Assembly (NCBI GenBank): GCA_031292145.1
Contig: JARLHR010000241.1
Location: forward strand, 1-64,000
DNA from: Clostridium sp.
Lineage (GTDB): Bacteria > Bacillota > Clostridia > Clostridiales > Clostridiaceae
Length of the DNA: 64,000 nt
Reading direction: 5' to 3'
Of this stretch, positions 52,794 through 61,853 are shown in pieces. The notes beneath the pieces are model-generated. The model was not told the DNA's origin and ran no database searches. It was given only the letters and a program-made list of their open reading frames with translations. The position numbers and the translations under genes are program-made. Within the stretch, counting starts at the first letter, position 1; the number at the start of each line of letters is the position of its first letter.

Positions 52794-52931
52794 CTAAATT
52801 TTGATTACTTCTTTCAATTTTTCAATATTTATATTTTCTTCAAATAATTTAGCCAGTTTATCGTATTGATTATCCTTATATTCATTTATTTTATCTACAA
52901 TTACTTCTTGAGTTATCATTACATTGCTATT
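52794..52931 (-). pseudogene. In-frame 3' tail of cobQ beyond a stop codon
   Basis: After the TAA of cobQ (52932-52934) the same frame stays open for 45 codons to TAG at 52794. The tail contains NEYKDNQYDKLAKLFEEN, which resembles the conserved C-terminal helix of CobQ (a YDKLA-type motif). Reading through would give 499 residues, a usual CobQ length. An internal ATG (52919) has no ribosome site. So the stop looks like a recent nonsense change or a read error rather than a natural end. Confidence 0.65.
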
Positions 52932-54293
52932 TTACTGAAGAGATTTTACAAATAAGCTAATAAACTCTTCTGAATCAAATATACCATGAAGGTACGTTCC
53001 CGCAACTACTCTTTCTTCATCACATACTCCTACAATATTACCAGCTGAATCTTTTATAAATGGAATTGCCTTTTTACCTATTTTGCTTATTCCATTATGG
53101 ATTTCATATCCGTTAATGGTACTTGCTTCTATATTTCGTACTAATTTAAGATCGCATAAGATTTCTCCTTTAGTTTGCTTTGTAATTTTAGTTTCATTAA
53201 ACCTTGTTTTTATATCTAAAAATCCAAATCCCTCTTCTTGAGAAATACTCCCTTCAACTCCTAATTTATCTAGTATACATGTTCCAAGCATTTGATAGCC
53301 GCCACATATCCCAAAAATTTGAGTACCATTTTCCTTTAATTCTTTAATTTTACTAAACAACTTATTTTCTTTAATATTTTGTAAGTCCTCAATTGTATTT
53401 TTTGTTCCAGGGATTATTATTAAATTAGGATTTTTTAATTCACTAGGTTTTGTAACATACCTAACTGTTACTCCTGGCATCCTCTCTAAAATATTAAAGT
53501 CTGTAAAGTTTGACATATGAGAAAGTCTTATGATCGCAATATCTAACGTTCCATTTTCTTCACTATTTTTAATTCTTTCCGTTACACTATCTTCATCTTC
53601 AATATCAAACTTTTCATAAGGCATAACTCCAAGGACTGGAATGTTTATAATATCTTCTAGCTGCTTTATTGCTGGTTTAAATAATTCCATATTTCCCCGA
53701 AACTTATTTATTATTATCCCTTTTACTCTTTTTCTCTCTAACTCTGATAATAATTGAATTGTTCCAACTATAGAAGCAAAAACTCCGCCTCTATCAATAT
53801 CTGAAACTAAAATCACTGGCGCATCTGCTGCTTCTGCCATAGCCATATTAGAAATATCACTATCTTTTAAATTTATTTCAGCACAGCTGCCAGACCCCTC
53901 TAAAACAATTATATCATAATTTTTATTTAATTTTTCATAAGCTTTCTTTACTTTTATTTTTAAATCCTTGTTAAGTTCCTTATATTTGTAAGGCTCAATA
54001 TTACAAAAAACTTTTCCATTTACAATTACTTGGGTACAGTTACCACTCGGTTTTAATAAAACTGGATTCATCAAAGCATCCGGCTCTATTTTACATGCTT
54101 CAGCCTGAACTACCTGTGCTCGTCCCATTTCTAAACCATCTTTTGTCACATATGAATTTAACGAAATATTTAATGCCTTAAAAGGAGCTACATTTAAGCC
54201 CAGATTTTTTAAATATCTACATAGGGCTGTAACTAAAGTACTTTTTCCAACAGAAGATGCTGTACCTAAAAACATTACACTTCTTTTATTCAT
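52932..54293 (-). CDS. cobQ: Cobyric acid synthase, probably C-terminally truncated
   Basis: 453 residues as annotated. It amidates four side chains of adenosylcobyrinic a,c-diamide using glutamine and ATP. The N-terminal P-loop region reads [20 protein letters not shown], the DUF-type dethiobiotin-synthetase fold includes [13 protein letters not shown], and the class I glutaminase has [10 protein letters not shown] (nucleophile Cys) and the late His in [12 protein letters not shown]. All catalytic residues precede the stop. The last 45 or so residues of the family lie in frame after a TAA. ATG at 54293 after GGAAGGAG. It is the last cobalamin gene of the cluster. Confidence 0.92.
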   Translation of the reverse strand: MNKRSVMFLGTASSVGKSTLVTALCRYLKNLGLNVAPFKALNISLNSYVTKDGLEMGRAQVVQAEACKIEPDALMNPVLLKPSGNCTQVIVNGKVFCNIEPYKYKELNKDLKIKVKKAYEKLNKNYDIIVLEGSGSCAEINLKDSDISNMAMAEAADAPVILVSDIDRGGVFASIVGTIQLLSELERKRVKGIIINKFRGNMELFKPAIKQLEDIINIPVLGVMPYEKFDIEDEDSVTERIKNSEENGTLDIAIIRLSHMSNFTDFNILERMPGVTVRYVTKPSELKNPNLIIIPGTKNTIEDLQNIKENKLFSKIKELKENGTQIFGICGGYQMLGTCILDKLGVEGSISQEEGFGFLDIKTRFNETKITKQTKGEILCDLKLVRNIEASTINGYEIHNGISKIGKKAIPFIKDSAGNIVGVCDEERVVAGTYLHGIFDSEEFISLFVKSLQ

Positions 54294-54381
54294 TGAATTT
54301 ACTCCTTCCAAATTTGGGTTCTTAGGGATCTGAAAGAAACTAACAAATCAACCCGTTAGTTTTTATGTATATAAGATCTAA

Positions 54382-55044
54382 CTATAATTGTACATTATTA
54401 ATGATTAAATATCCAAAGTCATTTATTATATCTTTTTTAACTTTATTGAATTTAATCCTATTATTAAATATTGGCCCATCAAATACTAGTGTATGATATT
54501 CTCCGTTTTCTCCGCACGGATCACACCCTAATCTCTTTATTTCTTGAATAACATCCTTAGTTAATTCTCTACCTAAAAATTCTTGTCCCAAGGCTTTTAA
54601 ATTTACTTTTTTAATTATAGCTTTAAAACCATAATCCATAAATTCATTGACTAAACTTTCCCTATCTTCTTGCCATAAAGGAAATATTCCTTTAATATCT
54701 GCTGCATCACATCTATCTAAGCACCATTTTTTATGAGCTTCTATATCTATATCTCCAAAGACACATATTTCTGCTCCTTTGCCCTTTGCAAGTTTTAGCG
54801 CGCTTTCAAATTCTTGTTCATAAACTTTGCCATCACTGCAGTCAACCTCAATAATTGGAATTTCTAATTCCTTAGAAACACTTTGTAAAATATCTCTTGG
54901 TATTTTGTGAAAACAAGAATCATTTTGATTATCAAAAGTAACTACTAATCCAATTACATTGTAACCACTTTTTATCATTCTATATAAGGATAAAGTACAA
55001 TCCTTCCCTCCGCTAAAAGAGACTACAACTTTTTCTTCACTCAT
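54382..55044 (-). CDS. ATP-pyrophosphatase of the DUF71/diphthine-amidase type
   Basis: 220 residues. The N-terminal VVVSFSGGKDCTLSLYRM is the PP-loop, GDIDIEAHKKW is a conserved block of the family, and the C-terminus has GENGEYHTLVFDGP. Bacterial relatives have been linked by gene clustering to cobalamin salvage rather than diphthamide, and here it lies 88 bp before cobQ and after cobD, supporting a cobalamin-related amidation or salvage role. That role is unproven. ATG after GAGGTGG. Confidence 0.85.
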   Translation of the reverse strand: MSEEKVVVSFSGGKDCTLSLYRMIKSGYNVIGLVVTFDNQNDSCFHKIPRDILQSVSKELEIPIIEVDCSDGKVYEQEFESALKLAKGKGAEICVFGDIDIEAHKKWCLDRCDAADIKGIFPLWQEDRESLVNEFMDYGFKAIIKKVNLKALGQEFLGRELTKDVIQEIKRLGCDPCGENGEYHTLVFDGPIFNNRIKFNKVKKDIINDFGYLIINNVQL

Positions 55045-55065
55045 TTTTCCACCTCATTTTGTAAT

Positions 55066-55806
55066 TTATTTTAGTTCGAATTCTGCTGTTAATGTTCCAC
55101 CTAATTTTACTATTCTATATTTACCTGCAGTTAAATTATTAAAGTTTTCTAATGAAATAACCTGAGTACTTGTTTTTCCTGGCTGCAAACTGTATGCAAT
55201 TTGAGCAATCATTACTTCTTCCTTAAACGGAACTTTAATCCAGTTATTATTTTCAAACTTTTCTACTTCATATTGCAATCCATAATAGACTTCCTTCTTA
55301 CTATTATTAGTAATATAAACTTTAATTTCCCTTGTACCAAGTTCATATATACTTTTCTCAGTTTTCATAGTAAGATCTTGTAAATTAGATTCATCTTGTT
55401 TTGTAGTATTGTCTGTAGAAGAAGAACTTGGAATCCAGACACCATCTGTCCCCAAATAATAACCATCTATAGTTGTATTAAAAACCATCACACCATTTTT
55501 ATCCAAGTAATACCACTTTCCATTATCATTTAACCAACCAGTTTTCATTTCGCCTGAAGGGTTCAAATAAAACCAACTATTATCTACTTTAATCCACCCA
55601 GTTGCCATATTCCCATCGTCTTTAAGATAATAATAATTTCCTCCATCGTTTAACCATCCAGTTTTTATGCTGCCGTTTTCATAGTAATTCCAACCATCAT
55701 TTGTTTTTATCCATCCATCATTTAAATCTGCCTTAGCTCCAGTTGAAGTTCCTATACTCATTCCTAGAACCATACATATTGCTAACGCCACACTTCTTTT
55801 GTTCAT
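55066..55806 (-). CDS. Secreted cell-wall-binding repeat protein with Ig-like domain
   Basis: 246 residues. A signal peptide (VALAICMVLGMSIGTSTGAKA) is followed by four or five CW_binding_1 repeats of about 20 residues (GWIKVDNSWFYLNPSGEMKT type, residues 30-135) and a C-terminal Ig-like domain (about 145-246, KSIYELGTREIKVYITNNSK). Wall attachment through choline-like repeats is well known for this family. No enzyme domain is present. It is unexpected inside the cobalamin cluster, 21 bp before the DUF71 gene; a role in cobinamide capture is only speculation. ATG after AAAGGGAGGG. Confidence 0.88.
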   Translation of the reverse strand: MNKRSVALAICMVLGMSIGTSTGAKADLNDGWIKTNDGWNYYENGSIKTGWLNDGGNYYYLKDDGNMATGWIKVDNSWFYLNPSGEMKTGWLNDNGKWYYLDKNGVMVFNTTIDGYYLGTDGVWIPSSSSTDNTTKQDESNLQDLTMKTEKSIYELGTREIKVYITNNSKKEVYYGLQYEVEKFENNNWIKVPFKEEVMIAQIAYSLQPGKTSTQVISLENFNNLTAGKYRIVKLGGTLTAEFELK

Positions 55807-55874
55807 AATTACCCTCCCTTTCAGTTTTGTTACATATTGCAGCCTGCAATTAATCTTTAATTATATACTTTATA

Positions 55875-56960
55875 TTACTCTTTATTTTCATACTCTTCAA
55901 ATAAATTCCTCAAGACTTTTATTAAAATAGAATTTTCTTCATGCGTTCTTACTGCAATCCTATAATAATTGCTATCTAATCCTTCATAATTACTACAACT
56001 TCTGATTAATATATTCTTCATTAAAAGTTCATGCCTTAAATTTATATTAATAAGCACTCTTAAGAAAATAAAATTTACACTTGGTTTATATATCTTTAAT
56101 TCTTTAAATTGCTTTAATTCTTCATATAAATATTCTTTTTCATTATTTACATATTCAATTGATTCTTTTATGTAATTTTCATCCTTTACTCCAACTTTTG
56201 TAGCTATTTCAGCTAATATATTAATGTTCCAAGCTGGAGCTATCACATCTATTTTTTTCTTTAACGTTGCATTATTACAGATTCCATATCCAATTCTTAA
56301 ACCTGGAAGTGCAAAGAATTTAGTTAACGACTTTATTACGATTAAATTATCATATTCATTTATAAAAGAAACCATTGATAAATCTTCTTTTATAAAATCT
56401 AAAAAAGATTCATCTATTACAGCCATGACACCATTTTCTTTAGCTTTCATCAAAATTTTTATTAATAATTCTTTTCGTGTTATAACTCCTGTTGGATTGT
56501 TAGGATTACATATAAATATTAAGTCTAATTTGCTATTTATATACTCAAAAATATCCTCTTGTATACGAAAGGCATTTTCTTCTTTTAATTTATAATAGAT
56601 TATCTTTCCGCCTACAGCCTTTGTTGCTTCTTCATATTCCGAAAAGGTAGGTGCTAAAATTAAAGTTTTCTTCGGATTAATACCTCTAACTATATTAAAT
56701 AAAACTTCTGCTGCCCCGTTACCTAATATTATACTTTCTTTATCTATATTTTCAAATTCACTTATTGCGCATTTAAGCTCAAAATAAGTTATATCTGGAT
56801 ATTTTTCAATTTGATCTAATCCATTAATAACGGCATTTCTTACACTGTTTGGCATTCCTAATGGATTTATATTAGCTGAAAAATCAATAATCTTATCATA
56901 TTCTAATTTATTTTCTCTGCTTAATTCTTTTGCATTTCCACCATGACCAAAATTTGCCAC
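55875..56960 (-). CDS. cobD: Threonine-phosphate decarboxylase
   Basis: 361 residues, a class I PLP aminotransferase-fold enzyme related to HisC, which makes (R)-1-amino-2-propanol phosphate for the cobalamin side arm. FGHGGNAKELSRE and FSANINPLGMP are typical of CobD rather than HisC. The Schiff-base Lys is in SLTKFFALPGLRIGYG, and NPNNPTG is the conserved PLP pocket. GTG start after GGGGGG. It is 45 bp after cbiB, which uses its product. Confidence 0.93.
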   Translation of the reverse strand: MANFGHGGNAKELSRENKLEYDKIIDFSANINPLGMPNSVRNAVINGLDQIEKYPDITYFELKCAISEFENIDKESIILGNGAAEVLFNIVRGINPKKTLILAPTFSEYEEATKAVGGKIIYYKLKEENAFRIQEDIFEYINSKLDLIFICNPNNPTGVITRKELLIKILMKAKENGVMAVIDESFLDFIKEDLSMVSFINEYDNLIVIKSLTKFFALPGLRIGYGICNNATLKKKIDVIAPAWNINILAEIATKVGVKDENYIKESIEYVNNEKEYLYEELKQFKELKIYKPSVNFIFLRVLININLRHELLMKNILIRSCSNYEGLDSNYYRIAVRTHEENSILIKVLRNLFEEYENKE

Positions 56961-57005
56961 AAGATCCCCCCTCTATTCTTAGTGACAAGTTATAAGTTGT
57001 CACTC

Positions 57006-57944
57006 CTATTCTACAATTATGCTAATTAATAAAGCTATTAAAAATCCTATAAAGGATGACAAATAAAGAACTTTAGCTGTTTTATAAACATCGTTAATGT
57101 CTATTTCCTTAATTTTATCTCCTATTGTTGGTTTTTTTACAAGCTTTCCAAAATAATAATTAGCACCACCAAGCTCTACTCCTAATGCTCCTGCCATTGC
57201 AGCCTCTGGATGAGCACTATTAGGGCTTGTATGATTATATCTATCCCTTTTGTAAATCTTAAAGCTATTTTTATAATCATATCCTAAAATTCCTGATGCA
57301 AGTACTATTAATAAGCCTGTTGCTCTGGCAGGAATATAATTAAAAACATCATCTAATTTTGCTGAAAAATATCCAAACTCTAAGTATTTATCATTTTTAT
57401 ATCCAAACATTGAATCTAAAGTATTTACTGCCTTATATGTAAAAGCTAGTGGTGCTCCAAAAATACCTGCATAAAATAGAGGAGCTATAATCCCATCTGC
57501 CATATTTTCAGCTATAGTTTCAACTACTGCTTTTATTATCCCTTCTTTATTTAAGCTCCCAGTATCCCTGCCTACAATAAAGGATAGTTGCTTTCTCGCG
57601 CCATCTATGTCATCTTTTGTCAAAAATTTAATTACCTTATATCCTTCAACTACTAATCCTTTAGAAGCTATGCAAAAATATATTAAAATTCCCTCAATAA
57701 TAATTCCAAAATAAATATTAATTTGTTTGCATATTTTCACTGTTTCAAAGGTAATTATAAACGTCACTAAGATCGTACATATCCAAGTTAGCAACCCCGC
57801 AAGCTTTAAATATTTTCTTAACAAACTTCTAAAAAACATTTCAAACTTTTTAGCAATATACCCAATTCCTCTAACAGGATGAAATGGATTATTCGGATCT
57901 CCAATAATTAGGTCTAAAAGAAATCCTATTGTTAATTCAATCAT
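57006..57944 (-). CDS. cbiB: Adenosylcobinamide-phosphate synthase
   Basis: 312 residues, membrane-associated CbiB/CobD family. It attaches the aminopropanol phosphate to cobyric acid. Conserved blocks include FLLDLIIGDPNNPFHPVRGIG, ETIAENMADGIIAPLFY and TSPNSAHPEAAMAGALGVELGG, followed by a C-terminal helix (LYLSSFIGFLIALLISIIV). The ATG overlaps the preceding stop (ATGA), implying coupling with the phosphatase gene. Confidence 0.95.
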   Translation of the reverse strand: MIELTIGFLLDLIIGDPNNPFHPVRGIGYIAKKFEMFFRSLLRKYLKLAGLLTWICTILVTFIITFETVKICKQINIYFGIIIEGILIYFCIASKGLVVEGYKVIKFLTKDDIDGARKQLSFIVGRDTGSLNKEGIIKAVVETIAENMADGIIAPLFYAGIFGAPLAFTYKAVNTLDSMFGYKNDKYLEFGYFSAKLDDVFNYIPARATGLLIVLASGILGYDYKNSFKIYKRDRYNHTSPNSAHPEAAMAGALGVELGGANYYFGKLVKKPTIGDKIKEIDINDVYKTAKVLYLSSFIGFLIALLISIIVE

Positions 57945-58588
57945 ACAATCCCCACTTTTTTTATAATAAATTCATTATTTTCTTCTATATTTATAATAAG
58001 CTCGTAGCCTTCACCATTTTTAGGCTGCCATTCATAAAATTCTTTACTATCATCATACAACATTTCTAATATCATACCTATGCTTCCACCATGAAGCACT
58101 CCAAAAGCTATTTCTATATTTTTCTCTCCCAAATAATTTATAAGTTCTGTAAAACCTTCTTTAATTCTCTTTCTAAATTCCAATCTATTTTCACCATTAG
58201 GACATCTTATGTATCCTTCTCTATCATCTACCCAAGTTGTATACTCGTTTAATAATTTTAAATCTTCATAAGATTTTAGCTCAAATTCTCCAAAATTATA
58301 TTCAAAAAATTTTTCTAAAATAATATAATTATTTCCCGGGCAAAGAATTTCTAAAGTTTGATTTGCTCTTTTGGCTCCACTTGTAAAATAAAAATCACAT
58401 TTTTCGTATTGATGTCCCTTTGAAATTTCTTTTAATTCTTTTATTCCATTTTCGCTTAACTCTACATCACTTTTTCCACAATATAATTTATTTTCATTAC
58501 AATAAGTTTTTCCATGCCTAATCAAATATAATTTAATTTCTTTTATTTGTGTACATTTAGCAATAGAATTATTATTTAATGTTTCCAC
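57941..58588 (-). CDS. cobC: Alpha-ribazole phosphatase-type histidine phosphatase
   Basis: 215 residues, histidine phosphatase superfamily. The catalytic motif is LIRHGKTYCNENKLYCG, and the second His is in GVLHGGSIGMILE. Length and the cluster position (overlapping cbiB by 4 bp) support alpha-ribazole-5'-phosphate phosphatase of nucleotide-loop assembly, although phosphoglycerate-mutase-like relatives look similar. GTG start after GGGGGAG. Confidence 0.87.
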   Translation of the reverse strand: METLNNNSIAKCTQIKEIKLYLIRHGKTYCNENKLYCGKSDVELSENGIKELKEISKGHQYEKCDFYFTSGAKRANQTLEILCPGNNYIILEKFFEYNFGEFELKSYEDLKLLNEYTTWVDDREGYIRCPNGENRLEFRKRIKEGFTELINYLGEKNIEIAFGVLHGGSIGMILEMLYDDSKEFYEWQPKNGEGYELIINIEENNEFIIKKVGIV

Positions 58589-58664
58589 TAAATCTCCCCC
58601 AAATCTTTAAGCATATTCAGAAAATTAATAAATCCGCATGTTAGTCCATTTCCTGTTATATGCC

Positions 58665-59039
58665 TTATTTTAACTTATTTTCAATTCCAAAAAATATTCT
58701 GTATACTGAATCAGAGTTTTGAGATAAAAACTGCATTACACGCCCTGTTTCTTCTCTCCATATTCTATCTTCCCTCCCCATAGGTACTATTCCTGAATTT
58801 ACTTCATCGCAAATAATAATTTTATTTTTTAAGTAATTTATATTATTTTTTAAAATATCTAATGAATTGATTTTATTTGCAACACAAGCCCTTGTAAATA
58901 TATGTAATCCACATATGACTTTTTTATCATAATTAAGATTTCTATCTTTGCAAAAAAATATTTCCCCGTTATCCTTGTGAAACTTTTCTTTTACAAATTC
59001 TAATTTTCCATTATAAGCTCCACCAAAAATCAATATCAT
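58665..59039 (-). CDS. Short CobU-like protein
   Basis: 124 residues. The start ILIFGGAYNGKLEFVKE looks like a changed P-loop (GGxxxGK without the final Ser). The second half, CDEVNSGIVPMGREDRIWREETGRV, matches the conserved EVG-GIVP and R-F-D-GR blocks of CobU. It is about 50 residues shorter than CobU, lacking most of the central region. A genuine CobU is encoded at 59920, so this may be a helper or a diverged kinase. It lies 6 bp from cobS, after GGAGG. Confidence 0.72.
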   Translation of the reverse strand: MILIFGGAYNGKLEFVKEKFHKDNGEIFFCKDRNLNYDKKVICGLHIFTRACVANKINSLDILKNNINYLKNKIIICDEVNSGIVPMGREDRIWREETGRVMQFLSQNSDSVYRIFFGIENKLK

Positions 59040-59045
59040 TAATTC

Positions 59046-59807
59046 TTACCTCCAAATTATTCCCAAAGCTAATATTCCTGTTACCTCTCCTACAACTAAA
59101 GCAAATCCAGCAACATCACCTGATATACCACCAAATTCTTTTTTGCATTTTTCTACTGCCCAGGTAACTGCAAGGGTTATTGATAAAACTAATAATATTC
59201 CATAGCATTTAAGCGAAGCAAAAGTTATTATCCCCATAATTAATAGACATATTATCATTATAACTCTATCTTGAATATTAGTTCCCTTTTTAAAATAACT
59301 TCCAAGGGTACTTTCTTTTATTGTTGTTCTGCTCAAAAGAAAATATGCTACAGCACTCCTACTTATTATTGGAATCAAAATTAATATGTAATGATTAATA
59401 TTTTTTTCTACAATAGAATATATCCCTCCATATTGGAGAAAAAACAATATTATTACGGATATTACTGAAAATGCCCCAGTTCTAGAATCTTTTAATATTC
59501 TTAACTTTTCTTCCCGGTATCTCCTAGAAAGGACTGCATCGCAAACATCCATAAAGCCATCCAAATGCAACATACCTGTTACTATAAATGGCACAATCAT
59601 AATTATTACACTTTTTAAAACTATTGAACAATAAAAAAAGCTTAATAAAAAATAAACAAAACTCCATAAAATCCCTACAATCAATCCAATTATAGGATAA
59701 AATTTCATCATGTTTTTAACACCTTCATCATCCCATTCAACATAGGGAGTTGGAAGTATGGTAAACATACTAAGTGCCATTATAAAGCTTTTATAAAGTT
59801 TTTTCAT
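59046..59807 (-). CDS. cobS: Adenosylcobinamide-GDP ribazoletransferase (cobalamin synthase)
   Basis: 253 residues, polytopic membrane enzyme joining adenosylcobinamide-GDP to alpha-ribazole(-5'-P), the last step of the pathway. [30 protein letters not shown] and [19 protein letters not shown] are the family blocks. About six hydrophobic helices are seen. ATG at 59807, ten bases after GAGGAG; the ATG at 59825 has no ribosome site. Confidence 0.94.
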   Translation of the reverse strand: MKKLYKSFIMALSMFTILPTPYVEWDDEGVKNMMKFYPIIGLIVGILWSFVYFLLSFFYCSIVLKSVIIMIVPFIVTGMLHLDGFMDVCDAVLSRRYREEKLRILKDSRTGAFSVISVIILFFLQYGGIYSIVEKNINHYILILIPIISRSAVAYFLLSRTTIKESTLGSYFKKGTNIQDRVIMIICLLIMGIITFASLKCYGILLVLSITLAVTWAVEKCKKEFGGISGDVAGFALVVGEVTGILALGIIWR

Positions 59808-59850
59808 AAAACATTTTCTCCTCATAATTTAATATACATTGAATATCTAT

Positions 59851-59925
59851 TTACGGAAACTCGACTCACATTCGTTCGCTGAGTAAGTTCGAGTGACCAA
59901 ATACAAGATTTGGACTCCGTCACTT
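59851..59925. repeat. Double-hairpin intergenic element between cobU and cobS
   Basis: ACTCGACTCA-CATTCGTTCGC-TGAGTAAGTTCGAGT forms one hairpin, and GTGACCAAAT-ACAAG-ATTTGGACTCCGTCAC a second. Its GC content is higher than the surroundings. The second hairpin reaches the cobU stop. Single copy here. It looks like a dispersed intergenic repeat and might be a processing or regulatory site. Confidence 0.6.
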
Positions 59926-60438
59926 ATGATATTTAATATTTCCAAAGCTACATTCAATAACCTTATGACAAAGCTTTGCAAGTTCTCTGTTTATTATGCC
60001 AAGCTGCCTTCTAAAATTTTCAGTTATTTCATCATACACTATAGCATCATTAAATATGTAATCTGATATTATCACTGTATTTCTAGCCTTATATACAATT
60101 TTTATTAATCCATCTAATATATTTTGAGAAGGATCCTGTATTATTTCATCACCCATAAACATTTCATTAGTTAAAAGTGAAGTGATACTATCTATTAATA
60201 CAGTATCCTCTGTGCTTATTTTTCTTATTATATCCTGCAAATTACTTTGTTTTTCTATAGTTACAAAATTTAATCCCTCTCTATTTTTAATATGTAACTG
60301 TACTCTTTTTTTATCTTCTTCGTCATAAGGTTTCATAGTAGCTATATAAATCACCTTATCTTTATTTAAAGTTAAAGCTATTTTCTCACCAATTTGTGAT
60401 TTTCCGCTTTTTGAACCACCAATTATTAAATAATTCAC
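59920..60438 (-). CDS. cobU: Adenosylcobinamide kinase/guanylyltransferase
   Basis: 172 residues. The P-loop reads LIIGGSKSGKSQIGEKIA, VIYIATMKPYDEED and LIDSITSLLTNEM are conserved CobU blocks, and the C-terminus has NRELAKLCHKVIECSFG. It phosphorylates adenosylcobinamide and transfers GMP. GTG start after AAGGATATGAAG. The stop overlaps a hairpin element in the cobU-cobS gap. Confidence 0.93.
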   Translation of the reverse strand: MNYLIIGGSKSGKSQIGEKIALTLNKDKVIYIATMKPYDEEDKKRVQLHIKNREGLNFVTIEKQSNLQDIIRKISTEDTVLIDSITSLLTNEMFMGDEIIQDPSQNILDGLIKIVYKARNTVIISDYIFNDAIVYDEITENFRRQLGIINRELAKLCHKVIECSFGNIKYHK

Positions 60439-60526
60439 TTTTCTTCATATCCTTGCTCTATATTTAGCTATTAAATTGCATTTCATTTTTAAATTTGAGG
60501 TTATTCACCTCTAAAAATATTCTTAA

Positions 60527-61057
60527 CTATTTTTCTATACCCATCCTTGAATATATTCCCTTTTCATATGGATGCTTTACAGCTTTAATTTCAGAAATAT
60601 AGTCTGCAAATTCAATTAATTTTTCATTTGGGCCTCTTCCTGTTAATACAACCTCTAACCCTTTAGGTTTATTTTTAAGGAACTCTACTACTTCATCTAC
60701 AGATACTAAATCTAAATTAGTTGTTGCAATTATTTCATCCATTATAAGTAAATCAAAGGCTTCATCAATAGCTTTTTTAGTTACTTTTCTAAATCTTTCT
60801 TCATGCTCAATCTTAATCTGACTTTGCTCTTCTGGTGTCATAAATTTAAAGAACTTTTTTACCGGTGTTCCTTTAAATACCTGAAAGTTTTCTCCAAGTT
60901 TTCCAATGGATATTAATTCACCTGTATCATTATCCTTTAAAAATTGAGTAAGTAACACTTTTTTATCTCTACCACAAGCTCTAATTCCAAGTCCCATAGC
61001 TGCTGTAGTTTTTCCTTTTCCATCTCCACAATAAATGTGAATAAGTCCTAGTTCCAT
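60527..61057 (-). CDS. cobA: Cob(I)alamin adenosyltransferase (CobA/BtuR type)
   Basis: 176 residues. The N-terminal IHIYCGDGKGKTTAAMGLGI is the characteristic P-loop of CobA/CobO, LLTQFLK and LLIMDEI-type blocks follow, and GRGPNEKLIEFADYISEIK marks the C-terminus. It adenosylates cobalt(I) corrinoids before nucleotide-loop assembly. ATG after AAAGGAG. First gene of the main cobalamin operon; divergent from the secreted gene at 61152, with about 95 bp between them and no B12-riboswitch core seen. Confidence 0.95.
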   Translation of the reverse strand: MELGLIHIYCGDGKGKTTAAMGLGIRACGRDKKVLLTQFLKDNDTGELISIGKLGENFQVFKGTPVKKFFKFMTPEEQSQIKIEHEERFRKVTKKAIDEAFDLLIMDEIIATTNLDLVSVDEVVEFLKNKPKGLEVVLTGRGPNEKLIEFADYISEIKAVKHPYEKGIYSRMGIEK

Positions 61058-61151
61058 AAAATTTCTCCTTTCTAATATGCATTACTTTAAAGTCTGCATC
61101 TGTATATTATTATTGATATTACGTAAAATAAAGCTGAAAGGTGGTTGTATA

Positions 61152-61469
61152 ATGAAAAAATATACTTTTCTATTTCTTATTTTATTATGCTTTTTCTTTA
61201 GCATGATTACAATAATACCTGCATTTGCAGCTAATGTTTTTAAGGAAGGTGTTTATAAAGCTGCAGATTTTAATTTTTCACCAGATAATACCTATTTTGT
61301 TCAAAATGTCTCAGATAAAGATAGTGTTCATGTTTTCCTTTTTGATGAAAATCAACTTGAAATACAATCTATACGACTAGAACCTCAATCAAAAAAATAT
61401 AATTTGCTTCCTTTAAAGCCTACTTACAGAATTGCTATAGTTGGTAATGGAAATGTATTTATTGCTTAA
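61152..61469 (+). CDS. Small secreted protein (paralogue A)
   Basis: 105 residues with a Sec signal peptide (FLFLILLCFFFSMITIIPAFA), leaving a mature protein of about 80 residues. No family recognised. The mature part has conserved features with its neighbour: FKEGVYK, PDNTYFVQNVS, HVFLFDENQ, IRLEPQSKKY, LLPLKPTYRI and GNGNV. ATG at 61152 after AAAGGTGG; an upstream in-frame ATG would add an unlikely 25-residue lead. It lies between cobA and cobT in the opposite direction. Confidence 0.82.
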   Translation: MKKYTFLFLILLCFFFSMITIIPAFAANVFKEGVYKAADFNFSPDNTYFVQNVSDKDSVHVFLFDENQLEIQSIRLEPQSKKYNLLPLKPTYRIAIVGNGNVFIA

Positions 61470-61504
61470 AGGACACTATAATAAGTTTGAAAGGTGATTA
61501 GATA

Positions 61505-61819
61505 ATGAAAAAATTCACTATGTTGTTAATCTTAATTGTTTTATCATTTAATGTACTTATAGCAGCACCCGCATTTGCCGTTACTAACTTAAAGGAAGGC
61601 ATCTATCAATTATCTAATTTTAATATTTCACCAGGTAATCTCTATAGTATTAAAAATATCTCTACTACTGATAATGCTTATGTACTTCTTTTTGATGAAG
61701 ATCAACGTACATTGCAGGCTATACGTTTAGGACCAAACTCAGAAAATTATAAATTACTCCCTCTCAAACCTAACTACAGAATTTTAATCATTGGCAATGG
61801 AGAAATAGTGATTAGTTAA
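61505..61819 (+). CDS. Small secreted protein (paralogue B)
   Basis: 104 residues with a Sec signal peptide (MLLILIVLSFNVLIAAPAFA). Aligns with the upstream paralogue along its whole mature length (LKEGIYQ, PGNLYSIKNIS, VLLFDEDQ, IRLGPNSENY, LLPLKPNYRI, IGNGEI), so the pair arose by tandem duplication and is not recent. ATG after AAAGGTG. The gene is followed by a bidirectional terminator shared with cobT. Function unknown; a beta-rich fold is likely from the alternating pattern. Confidence 0.85.
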   Translation: MKKFTMLLILIVLSFNVLIAAPAFAVTNLKEGIYQLSNFNISPGNLYSIKNISTTDNAYVLLFDEDQRTLQAIRLGPNSENYKLLPLKPNYRILIIGNGEIVIS

Positions 61820-61846
61820 AAGACACATTTAATGATGTCTTTTAAC
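61815..61846. terminator. Bidirectional terminator between the secreted pair and cobT
   Basis: GTTAAAAGACA and TGTCTTTTAAC form an 11-bp perfect stem around CATTTAATGA. It serves convergent transcription of paralogue B (plus) and cobT (minus). The left arm overlaps the stop of paralogue B. Confidence 0.75.
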
Positions 61847-61853
61847 TGATCTC

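Noticed and set aside
56983-57003. AGTGACAAGTTATAAGTTGTCACT palindrome as an operator
   Set aside because: It lies just after the cbiB stop and before cobD; a single small palindrome with no second copy cannot be assigned a regulator.
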